From Mycobacterium sp. D16Q14 (lineage in GTDB: Bacteria; Actinomycetota; Actinomycetes; Mycobacteriales; Mycobacteriaceae), in assembly GCA_002013415.1 (NCBI GenBank), contig MAEX01000001.1:124001-188000 (forward strand): 64,000 nt of DNA, read 5' to 3'. Below the pieces are notes generated by a model that did no database searches, had not been told where the DNA came from, and worked only from the letters and a program-made list of their open reading frames with translations. The position numbers were made by a program, and so were the translations under genes. Shown one piece after another: positions 9,964 to 21,494 of the stretch (positions are counted from its first letter, which is position 1; every line of letters begins with the position of its first letter).

Positions 9964-11898
9964 CTAGCTGTACTGGGGTTCGTCAGCGTTCATCCCGCCT
10001 GGTGCGGTCTTGGAGACCTGGAGCAGGAACTCGTAGTTGTTCTTGGTCTTGCGCAGCTGGCTCATCAACAGGTCGATGGCCTGATGGGAATCCAGGCCCG
10101 AGAGCACGCGGCGCAGCTTATGCACGATCGCGAACTCGTCGCCACTCATCAGCAGCTCGTCCTTGCGGGTACCCGACGGGTTGACGTCGACGGCCGGGAA
10201 CACCCGGCGCTCGGCGATCTTGCGGTCGAGCTTGAGCTCGGCATTGCCGGTGCCCTTGAACTCCTCGAAGATGACGGTGTCACCGGTGGATCCGGTCTCG
10301 ACCATGGCCGTGGCGATGATCGTCAGCGAGCCGCCGTGCTCGATATTGCGCGCCGCGCCCAGGAACCGCTTGGGCGGGTAGAGCGCGGTCGAGTCGACAC
10401 CACCGGACAGGATGCGGCCCGAAGCGGGCGAGGCGTTGTTGTACGCGCGCCCCAGACGGGTGATGGAGTCCAGCAGCACCACGACGTCCTTGCCCTGTTC
10501 CACGAGGCGCTTGGCACGCTCGATGGCGAGCTCGGCAGCCTGGGTGTGATCTGACGGCGGGCGGTCGAAGGTGGAGGCAATGACCTCACCCTTGACCGAG
10601 CGCTGCATGTCAGTGACCTCTTCGGGTCGTTCGTCGACCAGCACTACCATCAAATGACATTCGGGGTTGTTCGCAGAGATCGCGTTGGCGATGTTCTGCA
10701 TGATCGTGGTCTTACCGGCCTTCGGCGGGGACACGATCAGCGCGCGCTGTCCCTTGCCGATCGGCATGATCAGGTCGATCACGCGGGTCGTCAACTTCTC
10801 CGTGGTGGTTTCCAGCCGCAACCGCTGATTCGGGTACAGCGGAGTCAGCTTGGTGAAGTCGGGGCGCTTCTTGGCGTCCTCAACCGGGCCGCCATTGACG
10901 GAATCAAGGCGCACTAACGGGTTGAACTTCTGCCGCTGGTTCTGATTCCCGGCATCCTGGTCGCGGGGCACCCGCACCGCACCGGTGATGGCGTCGCCAC
11001 GACGCAGACCGTTCTTGCGCACCAGGTTCATCGAAACGTACACATCGTTCGGACCGGCAAGATATCCGGACGTCCGGACAAACGCGTAGTTGTCGAGCAC
11101 GTCGAGAATGCCGGCCACGGGCTGGACGACGTCGTCCTCACGCAACTCGGTCTCGCCGCCGCCACCTTCGTTGGTGGTGCGGTCGCGACCGCGGCGGCGC
11201 TCACGGGTACGACGACCGCGACGGCCACGGCCGTCGCCGTCATCGCCACGGTTGCCCTGGTTCTGGTTGTTGTCTTGGGTCTGATTGTCCGAGTTCTGGC
11301 CCCCCGAGCCGCCCTCGCGACCCGAATTCTCGGAGTTCTCGGCATTTGCGCGGCCGCCGTTCTGCTGCTTGCGCTCACCGTCGGCGTTCTGATTCTGGTT
11401 GCGACGCCGCTCGCCACGGCCCTCGCGGGGCGCGCCGTTGTTCTCGGCATCCTTGCCCTCCGCAGAGCCGGACTCCTGGGTGAACTTCGGCGCCTCGACG
11501 GGCAGCTCAAGAGCGGTCTGGGCCGACTCGGGACGAGCCGATTCCTGCTTGTCCTTCTGGCCCGATTCCTGCTGGGCCGATTCCCGCTGGGCGGCCTCGG
11601 CCGATGCCGAGGAGGCCTGCGGCTGCTGGGTCTGGGAGGTCTGATTGTTGTTCTTGGGTGCGCCGAGCGCACCCTGATGCTCACGAATGGCGGCGATCAA
11701 ATCGCCCTTGCGCATTCCGGAGGTGCCCTTGACGCCTACCTGGCTGGCCAGCGCACGCAACTCCGGCAACACCATCGTCGACAGCGCACCCAGTCCGTCA
11801 CCCCGCCGCCCCTTGGTGGAGCGTTCGGAAGAGGCTGTGGTGGGCGCCTCCGGAGTTTCCGGGGCGGCTTCGGTCGCGATGAGGTCCGTATCGGTCAC
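9964..11898 (-). CDS. rho: Transcription termination factor Rho
   Basis: Hexameric RNA helicase that ends transcription at unstructured C-rich RNA. The 644 residues comprise a Rho N-terminal helical domain (about 39-75, [14 protein letters not shown]), a very long low-complexity insert (about 80-250) rich in Gln, Asn, Ser, Glu then Arg/Gly ([18 protein letters not shown]), the RNA-binding cold-shock-like domain ([20 protein letters not shown]), and the RecA-type ATPase with Walker [10 protein letters not shown] and [15 protein letters not shown]. The start is a GTG at 11896-11898 behind a purine-rich site (AAGGAAAGGA). It is slightly longer than the ~602-residue M. tuberculosis Rho because of the insert. 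Confidence 0.97.
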   Translation of the reverse strand: MTDTDLIATEAAPETPEAPTTASSERSTKGRRGDGLGALSTMVLPELRALASQVGVKGTSGMRKGDLIAAIREHQGALGAPKNNNQTSQTQQPQASSASAEAAQRESAQQESGQKDKQESARPESAQTALELPVEAPKFTQESGSAEGKDAENNGAPREGRGERRRNQNQNADGERKQQNGGRANAENSENSGREGGSGGQNSDNQTQDNNQNQGNRGDDGDGRGRRGRRTRERRRGRDRTTNEGGGGETELREDDVVQPVAGILDVLDNYAFVRTSGYLAGPNDVYVSMNLVRKNGLRRGDAITGAVRVPRDQDAGNQNQRQKFNPLVRLDSVNGGPVEDAKKRPDFTKLTPLYPNQRLRLETTTEKLTTRVIDLIMPIGKGQRALIVSPPKAGKTTIMQNIANAISANNPECHLMVVLVDERPEEVTDMQRSVKGEVIASTFDRPPSDHTQAAELAIERAKRLVEQGKDVVVLLDSITRLGRAYNNASPASGRILSGGVDSTALYPPKRFLGAARNIEHGGSLTIIATAMVETGSTGDTVIFEEFKGTGNAELKLDRKIAERRVFPAVDVNPSGTRKDELLMSGDEFAIVHKLRRVLSGLDSHQAIDLLMSQLRKTKNNYEFLLQVSKTAPGGMNADEPQYS

Positions 11899-12234
11899 GG
11901 ATTTCCTTTCCTTCCCCCGCCAAACATGGGGCGAGGGGTCTCACTTCGGCCAGTCAGGTTGCTGGCCGCGAAGTTCATGCTGCGGGCCCACAGAGATAGG
12001 GCCACGCGAGGTCCGGAGAAATAGCAGCTGACCATCGACCTTGCGCAATATCGCCGCCTGTCTAGGACGACGGAGACATCGGGAAGAACTAGGAGAATTT
12101 GTGATCGTCCTCGTTCTCGGCGCAGGTGCGCAGAAGCTGCAATTGCTGGGACTGATACCGAGGATAACCCCCTGGTGAGCATCAAGCAACCAGCACCCCC
12201 CGGCGAGTCCCCCGCTCACCAGCCATAACGTCAG
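11899..12234 (-). promoter_or_regulatory. Long rho leader with upstream reading frame and hairpin
   Basis: This 336-bp stretch between thrB and rho holds no recognised gene. A 96-codon frame (ATG at 12183-12185) runs to a TGA at 11895-11897 that overlaps the rho GTG as GTGA, an arrangement used for translational coupling. Its product resembles no protein I know and it lacks a clear Shine-Dalgarno. A GC hairpin (CCCC-T-CGCC / GGCGGGGG, about 11915-11938) stands directly before the rho ribosome site. The arrangement suggests a regulated leader, possibly autoregulation by Rho; no clear promoter hexamers could be fixed. Confidence 0.4.
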
Positions 12235-14215
<1,981 letters not shown>

Positions 14216-14219
<4 letters not shown>

Positions 14220-15520
14220 TCTTGTGTTCCTTCCAGCCGGATGACACTCGCGACACCCAGCACCACGTCGAGATCTGCAAGTGCAGCAACGGTTTCCGAG
14301 AGCGCAGCGTCTGTCGCCTTATGCGTGAGCACCACCAGGCGAGCGCCCGTCTCGTCGACCTCGCCCTCCTGGCGCACGGTGGCGATGCTCACCTCGCGCT
14401 TGGCGAACTCGGTGGCGACGGTGGCCAGCACGCCCGGCTTGTCGGCGACCCGCATCCGCACGTAGTAGCGCGTCGGGATGAGCCCGATCGGCGCGATCGG
14501 CAGCTGCGCGTACCTGGACTCCAGCGGCCCACGGCCGCCCTGGACGCGGTTGCGCGCTGCCATCACCAAATCTCCAAGCACTGCCGACGCGGTCGGTGCA
14601 CCACCGGCGCCCTGTCCGTAGAACATGAGCTCGCCGGCGGCCTCGGCCTCGACGAAGACAGCGTTGAATGCCCCATTCACGCTTGCCAGCGGGTGCGTCA
14701 GCGGCACCAAAGCGGGGTATACGCGTGCCGAAACACGATGGCGGCCTTCCTTGTCAGTGACTCGCTCGCAGATAGAAAGCAACTTGATGGTGCAACGCAG
14801 GGCACGCGCGGACTCGAAATCGTCGGCACTGATCTTCGTGATGCCCTCGCGGTACACGTCGTCGGCACTGACCCGGGTATGGAAGGCGATGGACGCGAGA
14901 ATGGCAGCCTTCGCGGCGGCGTCGTAGCCCTCCACATCGGCGGTCGGGTCGGCCTCGGCGTACCCGAGCTCCCCCGCCTCGGCCAGTGCCGTGTCGTAGC
15001 CTGCGCCGGTGTTGTCCATGGCGGACAGGATGTAGTTGGTGGTGCCGTTGACGATCCCGGACACCCGGATCACCGAATCTCCGGCCAGCGACTGAGTCAG
15101 GGGCCGGATGACGGGAATGGCTCCCGCCACGGCCGCCTCGAAATAGAGGTCGACTCTTGCTCTTTCGGCGGCCTCGGCGAGCTCACCGGCAGACTGGGCC
15201 AGAAGCGCCTTGTTGGCGGTGACCACGGACTTACCCGCGTTGAGCGCGCCCAGGATGCCGCGCCGGGCGGGCTCGACCGGACCCATGAGCTCGACCACAA
15301 TGTCGACGTCATCCCGCGAAACCAGGGCATCGATATCGTCGGTGAGCAGTTCCACCGGGACCCCGCGATCGTCGGCGACACGGCGCACACCGATTCCCCG
15401 GATCTCCAGCGGGGCACCGATGCGGGCAGCGAGATCGCTCGCGCTGCTTTCGATGATCCGCGCTACCTCGCTGCCGACATTGCCCAGGCCCAAGATCGCT
15501 ACGCCTATCGCATCACTCAT
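14216..15520 (-). CDS. thrA: Homoserine dehydrogenase
   Basis: Reduces aspartate semialdehyde to homoserine with NAD(P)H, committing carbon to threonine and methionine. The 434 residues show an N-terminal Rossmann fold ([17 protein letters not shown]), the catalytic core with [14 protein letters not shown], and a C-terminal ACT domain ([18 protein letters not shown]) that normally mediates feedback inhibition by threonine. Unlike E. coli ThrA there is no aspartokinase part. It overlaps lysA and thrC by 4 bp each. It corresponds to Rv1294 (thrA, also called hom). Confidence 0.96.
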
Positions 15521-16875
15521 TCACTTACCTCCAGACTCACCAAATCCTCGACGGTCTCGCGCCGCAGGATCAGCCGGGCCTCACCGTCCTTGACTGCGAT
15601 AACCGCCGGACGGGTCAGCAGGTTGTACCGGCTGGACATCGAGTAGCAGTACGCACCCGTCGCGGCGACCGCCAGCAGATCTCCGGGGGCCACGTCCTCG
15701 GGCAACCACGCGTCCCTCACCACGATATCGCCGCTTTCGCAGTGCTTTCCGACCACCCGGGACAGAACCGGAGCGACATCGCTATCACGGGAAACCAGCT
15801 GCGGGTGGTACTCGGCCTGATACAGCGAGGTGCGGATGTTGTCACTCATGCCGCCGTCGACGCTCACGTACCGGCGCTGACCGTTGGACAGAATCACGTC
15901 CTTGGTGGTGCCCACCCGGTACAAAGTGACGGTGCCGGGACCGGCGATGGCCCGGCCCGGCTCGATCACCAAACGCGGCTCGGGTAGACCGACCAGCGCC
16001 GACTCGGTGCGCACGATCACACCGAGCTTCGCAGCCAAATCCCCGATGGGGGGAGGATCGTCGGAAGGCACGTAACTGATACCAAGGCCGCCACCGAGGT
16101 CGACGATGTTGAGCTGCGCGGTCTTCTCGGTGCCGAACTCTGCGACCACGTCACGCAGCAGCCCGATCACCCGGTGCGCGGCAACCTCGAACCCGTCGAC
16201 ATCGAAGATCTGCGAACCGATGTGGCTGTGCAACCCGACCAGTCGCAGGTTGTCGGTGGCGAAGACCCGACGCACAGCCTCCAGCGCCTGCCCACCCGCG
16301 AGGGACAACCCGAACTTCTGGTCCTCGTGCGCGGTGGAGATGAACTCATGGGTATGCGCCTCGACACCAACGGTGACGCGCACCAGAACGTCTTGCACCA
16401 CACCGGCGCTGCCCGCGATCGCATCCAGCCGTTCGATCTCGATCATCGAATCGACGACGATGTGCCCAACGCCGGCCTGCACCGCTTGCGCGAGTTCCGC
16501 CTGGGATTTGTTGTTGCCGTGCAGCGCGATGCGCTCGGGGGGGAACTCGGCACGCAGCGCGATGGCCAGCTCACCTGCCGAGCAGACATCGAGGCCCAGG
16601 CCCTCGTCCTTGATCCAGCGCGCGATCTCGGTGCACAGGAACGCCTTCGAGGCGTAGTGCACACGCGCGGCGCCACCGAACGCGGCCGCCATATCCCGGC
16701 AGCGTGAACGGAAATCGTCCTCGTCGATCACAAACAGCGGCGTTCCGTACTTCTCGGCAAGCTCGGAGACGGCTAGGCCCGCGAGGGTAACCTCACCGCC
16801 AGTGCCGCGAGAAGCATTGCGGGGCCATACGTTCGGTGCCAACTCGGTCGGGTTGGCCGGTGGTGCACTGGTCAT
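15517..16875 (-). CDS. lysA: Diaminopimelate decarboxylase
   Basis: PLP enzyme removing CO2 from meso-diaminopimelate to give lysine. The PLP lysine is in [10 protein letters not shown], with HGNNKS, the phosphate loop [10 protein letters not shown] and the active-site cysteine motif GKHCESGD all present. The start is placed at the ATG at 16873-16875 ([18 protein letters not shown], 452 residues, near the usual 447). The frame stays open to 16998, but that extension overlaps argS and has a low-complexity Arg/His/Pro composition. The gene starts 50 bp after argS and overlaps hom by 4 bp. Confidence 0.95.
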   Translation of the reverse strand: MTSAPPANPTELAPNVWPRNASRGTGGEVTLAGLAVSELAEKYGTPLFVIDEDDFRSRCRDMAAAFGGAARVHYASKAFLCTEIARWIKDEGLGLDVCSAGELAIALRAEFPPERIALHGNNKSQAELAQAVQAGVGHIVVDSMIEIERLDAIAGSAGVVQDVLVRVTVGVEAHTHEFISTAHEDQKFGLSLAGGQALEAVRRVFATDNLRLVGLHSHIGSQIFDVDGFEVAAHRVIGLLRDVVAEFGTEKTAQLNIVDLGGGLGISYVPSDDPPPIGDLAAKLGVIVRTESALVGLPEPRLVIEPGRAIAGPGTVTLYRVGTTKDVILSNGQRRYVSVDGGMSDNIRTSLYQAEYHPQLVSRDSDVAPVLSRVVGKHCESGDIVVRDAWLPEDVAPGDLLAVAATGAYCYSMSSRYNLLTRPAVIAVKDGEARLILRRETVEDLVSLEVSE

Positions 16876-16925
16876 GGCGGTGTGCTGTTCCCCTTCTGCG
16901 TGGCGGGGGCCTGCCGGGTGTGCGC

Positions 16926-18578
16926 TCACATCCGCTCCGGTGCGCTCACGCCGAGAATGTCCAGGCCGTTGGCGATGACCTGCCGGGTGGCAAGGCATAG
17001 CGCTAGGCGTGCCGCATGCAGATCCCCAGGTGTTTCGTCACCCTGCGGGAGCACCCGACACGAGTCGTAGAACCGGTGGTAATCACCGGCTATGTCTTCC
17101 AAATAGCGTGCGACACGATGCGGTTCACGCAACACCGCGGCATTCTGCAGGATACGGCCGAACTCGCCGAGCCCCCGGATGAGCGCACCCTCTTTCTCGT
17201 GGGTGAGCAGTTCGAGACGATCGGTCGAGTGCTGCAGGCCCAGCTCTGCGGCATTGCGGGCCAGAGCGCAGAGCCGTGCGTGTGCATACTGGACGTAATA
17301 GACCGGGTTCTCGCTCGATGCGGAGGCCCACAGCTGTAGATCGATGTCGATCGAGGTGTCCACCGAGGACCGGATCAACGCGTAGCGAGCGGCATCAACT
17401 CCGATCGCGTCGACCAGGTCATCGAGGGTGATGACGGTGCCAGCCCGTTTGGACATCCGGACCGGCTGGCCGTCGCGCACCAGGTTGACCATCTGGCCAA
17501 TGAGCACCTCGACGCTATCGGCCTGGTAACCCAGCGCTGCGGCAACGGCTTTCAGGCGCGCGATGTACCCGTGATGATCGGCGCCGAGCATGTAGATGCA
17601 CAGGTCGAAGCCGCGCTCACGCTTATCGAGGTAGTAGGCAATGTCACCGGCGATGTAGGCGGGGTTGCCGTCACTCTTGATGACAACCCGGTCCTTGTCG
17701 TCGCCGAAGTTGCTCGAGCGCAGCCAGGACGCGCCGTCCTTCTCGTAGATATTGCCGGTCTTGCGCAGCTGCGCGATGGCCTCCTGCACTCTGCCGGAGG
17801 TGTGCATCGAGTCCTCATGGGTGAAAACGTCGAAGTCCGTGCCGAACTCGTGCAGTGACTCCTTGATGTGGGTGAACATCAAGTCCACACCGATTTCCCG
17901 AAAGACTTCAGCAGCCTCGGTCTCGGGCAGCGAGAGCGCATCAGGACGCCGGGCGATCACCTGCTTGGCAATATCGGCAATGTAATCGCCGGCGTACCCG
18001 TCCTCCGGGGCTTCCCTTCCCTCGGCCGCGGCGATGAGCGAGCGGACAAACCGGTCGATCTGCGCGCCATGGTCGTTGAAGTAGTACTCGCGGGTGACCT
18101 TGGCGCCCTGGCGGGTCAGCAGGCGACCCAACGCGTCGCCGACCGCTGCCCAACGGGTACCACCGATGTGGATGGGCCCCGTCGGGTTGGCCGATACGAA
18201 TTCCAGGTTGATCGTGTGCGTGCCCTGCGCATCGGAATTGCCGTAGGCCTGACCCGCGTCGAGGATGTTCGTGACGATGGTGCCCTGCGCATCGGCAGCG
18301 ATCCGCAGGTTCACGAACCCGGGCCCGGCGATCTCGGCGGCAGCGATGGCCTCGTTGGCGATGAGCGCATCGACAAGCCAGGTGGCCAGGTCACGCGGGG
18401 CGACACCGACCTTCTTGGCGACCTGCAGAGCCACGTTCGTGGCGTAGTCGCCGTGCTCGGGATTACGGGGGCGTTCGACGGTCACGGTGGCCGGTAGCGC
18501 CGACGTGTCCAGGCCTCGCTCGTCCAGCACCGTGGTAGCGGTGGAACGTAGCAGGTCGGCAAGGTCGACGGGAGTCAC
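16926..18578 (-). CDS. argS: Arginyl-tRNA synthetase
   Basis: Class I synthetase charging tRNA-Arg. The HIGH-type motif is [13 protein letters not shown], the KMSKS-equivalent is VRMSKRAGT, and [13 protein letters not shown] is a typical ArgS segment; the C-terminal DALR anticodon-binding domain carries [23 protein letters not shown] place the start at the GTG at 18576-18578 (550 residues, equal to M. tuberculosis ArgS): AGGA sits 8 nt upstream, whereas the ATG 9 nt earlier (18587) has its AGG directly abutting. It heads the argS-lysA-thrA-thrC-thrB set and is divergent from a tRNA-Arg gene. Confidence 0.95.
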   Translation of the reverse strand: MTPVDLADLLRSTATTVLDERGLDTSALPATVTVERPRNPEHGDYATNVALQVAKKVGVAPRDLATWLVDALIANEAIAAAEIAGPGFVNLRIAADAQGTIVTNILDAGQAYGNSDAQGTHTINLEFVSANPTGPIHIGGTRWAAVGDALGRLLTRQGAKVTREYYFNDHGAQIDRFVRSLIAAAEGREAPEDGYAGDYIADIAKQVIARRPDALSLPETEAAEVFREIGVDLMFTHIKESLHEFGTDFDVFTHEDSMHTSGRVQEAIAQLRKTGNIYEKDGASWLRSSNFGDDKDRVVIKSDGNPAYIAGDIAYYLDKRERGFDLCIYMLGADHHGYIARLKAVAAALGYQADSVEVLIGQMVNLVRDGQPVRMSKRAGTVITLDDLVDAIGVDAARYALIRSSVDTSIDIDLQLWASASSENPVYYVQYAHARLCALARNAAELGLQHSTDRLELLTHEKEGALIRGLGEFGRILQNAAVLREPHRVARYLEDIAGDYHRFYDSCRVLPQGDETPGDLHAARLALCLATRQVIANGLDILGVSAPERM

Positions 18579-18686
18579 GGCGATCATCCTATGGGCTGGG
18601 GTATCCAGGCCCCGAATCCTTATACGCGCGACCGAAACGGTGTGCGGGGTGCTGATTGGGATGCGCTAGGCTGTCAGGGCCCTGAT

Positions 18687-18759
18687 GCCCTCGTAGCTCA
18701 GGGGATAGAGCGTCTGCCTCCGGAGCAGAAGGCCGCAGGTTCGATTCCTGCCGAGGGCA
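18687..18759 (+). tRNA. tRNA-Arg (anticodon CCG)
   Basis: A 73-nt cloverleaf. The acceptor strands GCCCTCG / CGAGGGC pair perfectly, with discriminator A at 18759. The anticodon stem TCTGC/GCAGA closes the loop CTCCGGA, giving anticodon CCG (reads CGG). The T arm is GCAGG-TTCGATT-CCTGC. CCA is not encoded. It stands divergent from argS, the synthetase that charges it, as in M. tuberculosis. Confidence 0.97.
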
Positions 18760-18767
18760 CACACGAT

Positions 18768-19343
18768 TTATTCGGCCGTAGGACCTTCCGCCGCAGCGGC
18801 AGCGTCACGGACCTGCCGCTTCTCGACCTTCACCCGCCGTCGCCAGTTGCGCACGACGAAGAACGAGACGGCCAACACCACCAACAACGCGATGATGGCC
18901 CCGATGGCCGTCGCTCCGCGGAATCCCGGAGCCTCGACATCGAGCACTCGCTCACCGGCATGTGCGGAATTGCTGGTGCCGAAGACGATCGTCAGCGTCA
19001 TCAGGTTGGGCACCGCGACAATCACGGCGAGCAGCGTCAACACCCCGGCGAAGAACTTCCCACCGCGGCGGCCCCGCAGCAGAAACGCCCACAGCGCGAG
19101 CAACAGCGGTATTCCGGTGCACAACAGCCCGAGCGTGAGCCCGCTGCCTATTCCCTTGCTGAAACTGCCGTGACCGGACATGTCGGCGATGCGTTGCGCC
19201 CACCAGCGCGGGATGAAAGCCGACAACGCGAAGTACACGACCACCAGCGCCAGCAGCAGAGCGATGACCCCTATCACGCGCCCGCGCCATCTCGCCCAGA
19301 ACGACTCCTTGCCCGCAGGCCTTACCTCGCCGCTCCCAGCCAT
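18768..19343 (-). CDS. Conserved four-helix membrane protein
   Basis: A 191-residue membrane protein of unknown function. Hydrophobic segments are visible near residues 24-46, 70-90, 98-120 and 145-168; the cytoplasmic ends are Arg-rich (RGRRGGK, NWRRRVKVEKRQVR). The Ser/Gly-rich segment DMSGHGSFSKGIGSG lies between the first two helices. Family members in actinobacteria are usually annotated only as permease-like or hypothetical. The gene ends 9 bp from the converging tRNA-Arg. Confidence 0.7.
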   Translation of the reverse strand: MAGSGEVRPAGKESFWARWRGRVIGVIALLLALVVVYFALSAFIPRWWAQRIADMSGHGSFSKGIGSGLTLGLLCTGIPLLLALWAFLLRGRRGGKFFAGVLTLLAVIVAVPNLMTLTIVFGTSNSAHAGERVLDVEAPGFRGATAIGAIIALLVVLAVSFFVVRNWRRRVKVEKRQVRDAAAAAEGPTAE

Positions 19344-19404
19344 ACCGAAAGGCTAGGCCAAGAGAATTGACTTCGTGCGCCAGAAAGCAGTGATCGGTAC
19401 GAAC

Positions 19405-20628
19405 TCAGTCCGCTGACAACGTGATGGGCCGCCACCGGGCGTACAACAGCGATACCGCGAGCACTCCGAGCCCCGCGACCGCCAACACCGCGCCGACAAG
19501 AGACGGCGCGCGATAGCCGTACCCGGCGGCGATGACCAGACCACCGAGCCACGCCCCGCCGGCGTTGGCCATGTTCAGTGCCGAGTGATTCAGCGCGGCC
19601 GCCAGCGTCTGCGCGTCTTCGGCGACATCCATCAGTCGGGTCTGCAGCGCGGGCACCAGTGACGTTCCCGCGACTCCTACCGCGAACACCAGCGCCAGTG
19701 CGGCCCAAACGTTTCCGGACACCACCACGAAAACCACCAGCATCACGGCGACCAGCACCAGGCTGATGGTGATGGCCCGGACCACACTGCGGTCCGCCAT
19801 CCACCCGCCCAGCACGTTTCCGGTGACCATGCCGATTCCGTAGAGCGCCAACGCCAGCGGGACGGCGGCCTTGGGCAGTCCGGAGACGCTGGTGAGCGTG
19901 GTGCTGATGTAGGTGTAGAAGGCGAACATGCCGCCAAAACCCACGATACCGATGAGCAGGGTGAACCACACCTGCGCGCGACGCAACGCGCCGAGCTCGG
20001 TCAGCGGGTTCGTGATTTTCATATCCGTCAGCCCTGGCAAGAACCGCAACAGCGCCGCGACTGTGACCACGCCGATGACCGCGACGACGGCGAAGGCCGA
20101 ACGCCAGCCCACTGTGTTACCCAGCCAGGTGGCCACGGGAACACCCACGACATTGGCCACCGACAAGCCCAGCATGGTTTGCCCCACGGCCTTGGCGCGT
20201 TCCCCGGGACCGGCCAAGTGGGCGGCCACCAGCGCCGCAACGCCGAAATATGCACCGTGCGGCAGCCCAGCGACGAACCTGGACGCGATCAGCGCCCCGT
20301 AGCCCGGCGCGAAGACAGTGGCCGCATTTCCGATGGTGAAGGCGATCATGAGCGCGATGAGCAGGGTCCTGCGCGAGGCCCGGGCGGTGAGCGCTGCGAT
20401 GACCGGTGCACCCACGACCACGCCCAGCGCGTAGGCGCTGATGACGTGCCCGGCTTCAGGCTCGGTGACGTGGAAGCCGTGCGCGATATTGGGCAGCAGC
20501 CCCATCGCCACGAATTCGGTTGTCCCGATCCCGAATCCACCTATGGCCAGCGCGAGAATCGCGCCTCGGCGAACGCGCGGAGACACGAGCGCCCCGGGCT
20601 GCACGCGTGAATCGACAACGGCAGTCAT
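19405..20628 (-). CDS. MFS transporter, DHA1 family (AraJ/Cmx-like exporter)
   Basis: Twelve-helix proton-driven exporter of 407 residues. The N-terminal half has GFGIGTTEFVAMGLLPNIA, typical of the AraJ/YdhP/Cmx group of sugar or drug exporters, and a loop 2-3 basic motif (TARASRRTLL). The start is placed at the ATG at 20626-20628 (MTAVVDSRVQPG) because AGGAG lies 8 nt upstream; the frame remains open 63 nt further but without a ribosome site. The substrate cannot be told from sequence; chloramphenicol-type drugs are a possibility by family resemblance. Confidence 0.85.
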   Translation of the reverse strand: MTAVVDSRVQPGALVSPRVRRGAILALAIGGFGIGTTEFVAMGLLPNIAHGFHVTEPEAGHVISAYALGVVVGAPVIAALTARASRRTLLIALMIAFTIGNAATVFAPGYGALIASRFVAGLPHGAYFGVAALVAAHLAGPGERAKAVGQTMLGLSVANVVGVPVATWLGNTVGWRSAFAVVAVIGVVTVAALLRFLPGLTDMKITNPLTELGALRRAQVWFTLLIGIVGFGGMFAFYTYISTTLTSVSGLPKAAVPLALALYGIGMVTGNVLGGWMADRSVVRAITISLVLVAVMLVVFVVVSGNVWAALALVFAVGVAGTSLVPALQTRLMDVAEDAQTLAAALNHSALNMANAGGAWLGGLVIAAGYGYRAPSLVGAVLAVAGLGVLAVSLLYARWRPITLSAD

Positions 20629-20757
20629 GAATAGGGCTCCTGTGCGGTATGCGGCTATATGCGCACATCGATGAGCGCCCTGATCGGTCAACCACCGATT
20701 CTGCCGGGTTCATTCCCTTCAGGCGAACTGTGGTCGTCCCGTAGTTGTCAGCAGTCG

Positions 20758-21312
20758 TCAGCGGAACGGGCTGATGATGTCGCGCATGAACTGCCCGATG
20801 TTGGTGGGCGCATCTCCATCGGGAAAGCTCGCGGTGGCCAGCACATTGCCGCCCGCGTCGGTGAAGTTCCGATCTGCACGCTGTTGATGGGTCGAATTCG
20901 TCACCAGGATGATGCCGGACGCGCCGGCCTGCTTGGCCAGCGGCACCGAGAACTGCGCATTCTGGACCGTGCTGTTCGCGCGGGGCTCCACGACGATCCG
21001 GTCAGACGGATACCCCAGGCCGACAAGCATATTGCGCATCTGCTCGGCCTCCGATACGCCGTTCTGCGGGTTGCCGCCCGTGACGATGATGAATGAATTC
21101 GGGAACATGTTGGCAATCGCCCTACCGGTCGCGACTCGCTGATAGAGCTTGTCCCGCATTGAGCCGTCGGGCTTAAGCCCATATCCGAGAATCACGACCG
21201 CCGGCTTGGAGAAGTCCTTGCCCATCGCCATGGGTTCGGCGTTCGTGGTCACGGGGGTGCTCAGCGTGAGGACAGCGCTGACGACCATCGCGGTCGTCCA
21301 TCGAGTGATCAA
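20758..21312 (-). CDS. Exported YdcF/SanA-like (DUF218) protein
   Basis: A 184-residue protein of the DUF218 fold (YdcF, SanA, ElyC), a family linked to envelope integrity without a settled reaction. The signature is seen in order: VVILGYGLKPDGSMRD, FIIVTGG, SEAEQM, IVVEPRANSTVQNAQFS and ILVTNSTHQQRA. The N-terminus is a likely signal peptide ending near TNAEP. The start is put at a TTG (21310-21312) because GGAGG stands 5 nt upstream; the frame extends to 21603 but the added part is Arg/Cys-rich and unlike the family. It diverges from a P450 gene. Confidence 0.8.
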   Translation of the reverse strand: MITRWTTAMVVSAVLTLSTPVTTNAEPMAMGKDFSKPAVVILGYGLKPDGSMRDKLYQRVATGRAIANMFPNSFIIVTGGNPQNGVSEAEQMRNMLVGLGYPSDRIVVEPRANSTVQNAQFSVPLAKQAGASGIILVTNSTHQQRADRNFTDAGGNVLATASFPDGDAPTNIGQFMRDIISPFR

Positions 21313-21453
21313 TGCGCCCTCCAAGACCCAAGTGACTTCTGAGACGGACGAGATACATGGTGCCAGAGTTACCCCTGTCAAGTCGACCCGCCGGTCAAAT
21401 CTCCCGCAATTCCCCCTGGTGTGACCGACATGACAGATGTACGCTGCGCTATA

Positions 21454-21465
21454 AGACATATGTCT
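21454..21465. promoter_or_regulatory. Palindrome upstream of the first P450 gene
   Basis: AGACATATGTCT is a perfect 12-bp palindrome in the 182-bp divergent gap between the YdcF-like gene and the P450 gene. TATAAG, a possible -10, overlaps its left edge (21450-21455). The same 9-mer ATAAGACAT also occurs just before the cyp130 start (43360-43368). It may be an operator, but no regulator is encoded next to it. Confidence 0.3.
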
Positions 21466-21494
21466 ACTAACACCACAACGCCGTGGAGGGTGAC

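Noticed and set aside
14222..15646. 474-codon plus-strand frame opposite homoserine dehydrogenase
   Set aside because: Antisense to hom; no domain and His/Arg-rich low-complexity composition.
16876..16998. Longer N-terminus for lysA
   Set aside because: Would overlap argS and add an Arg/His/Pro-rich segment absent from family members; the ATG at 16875 gives the expected length.
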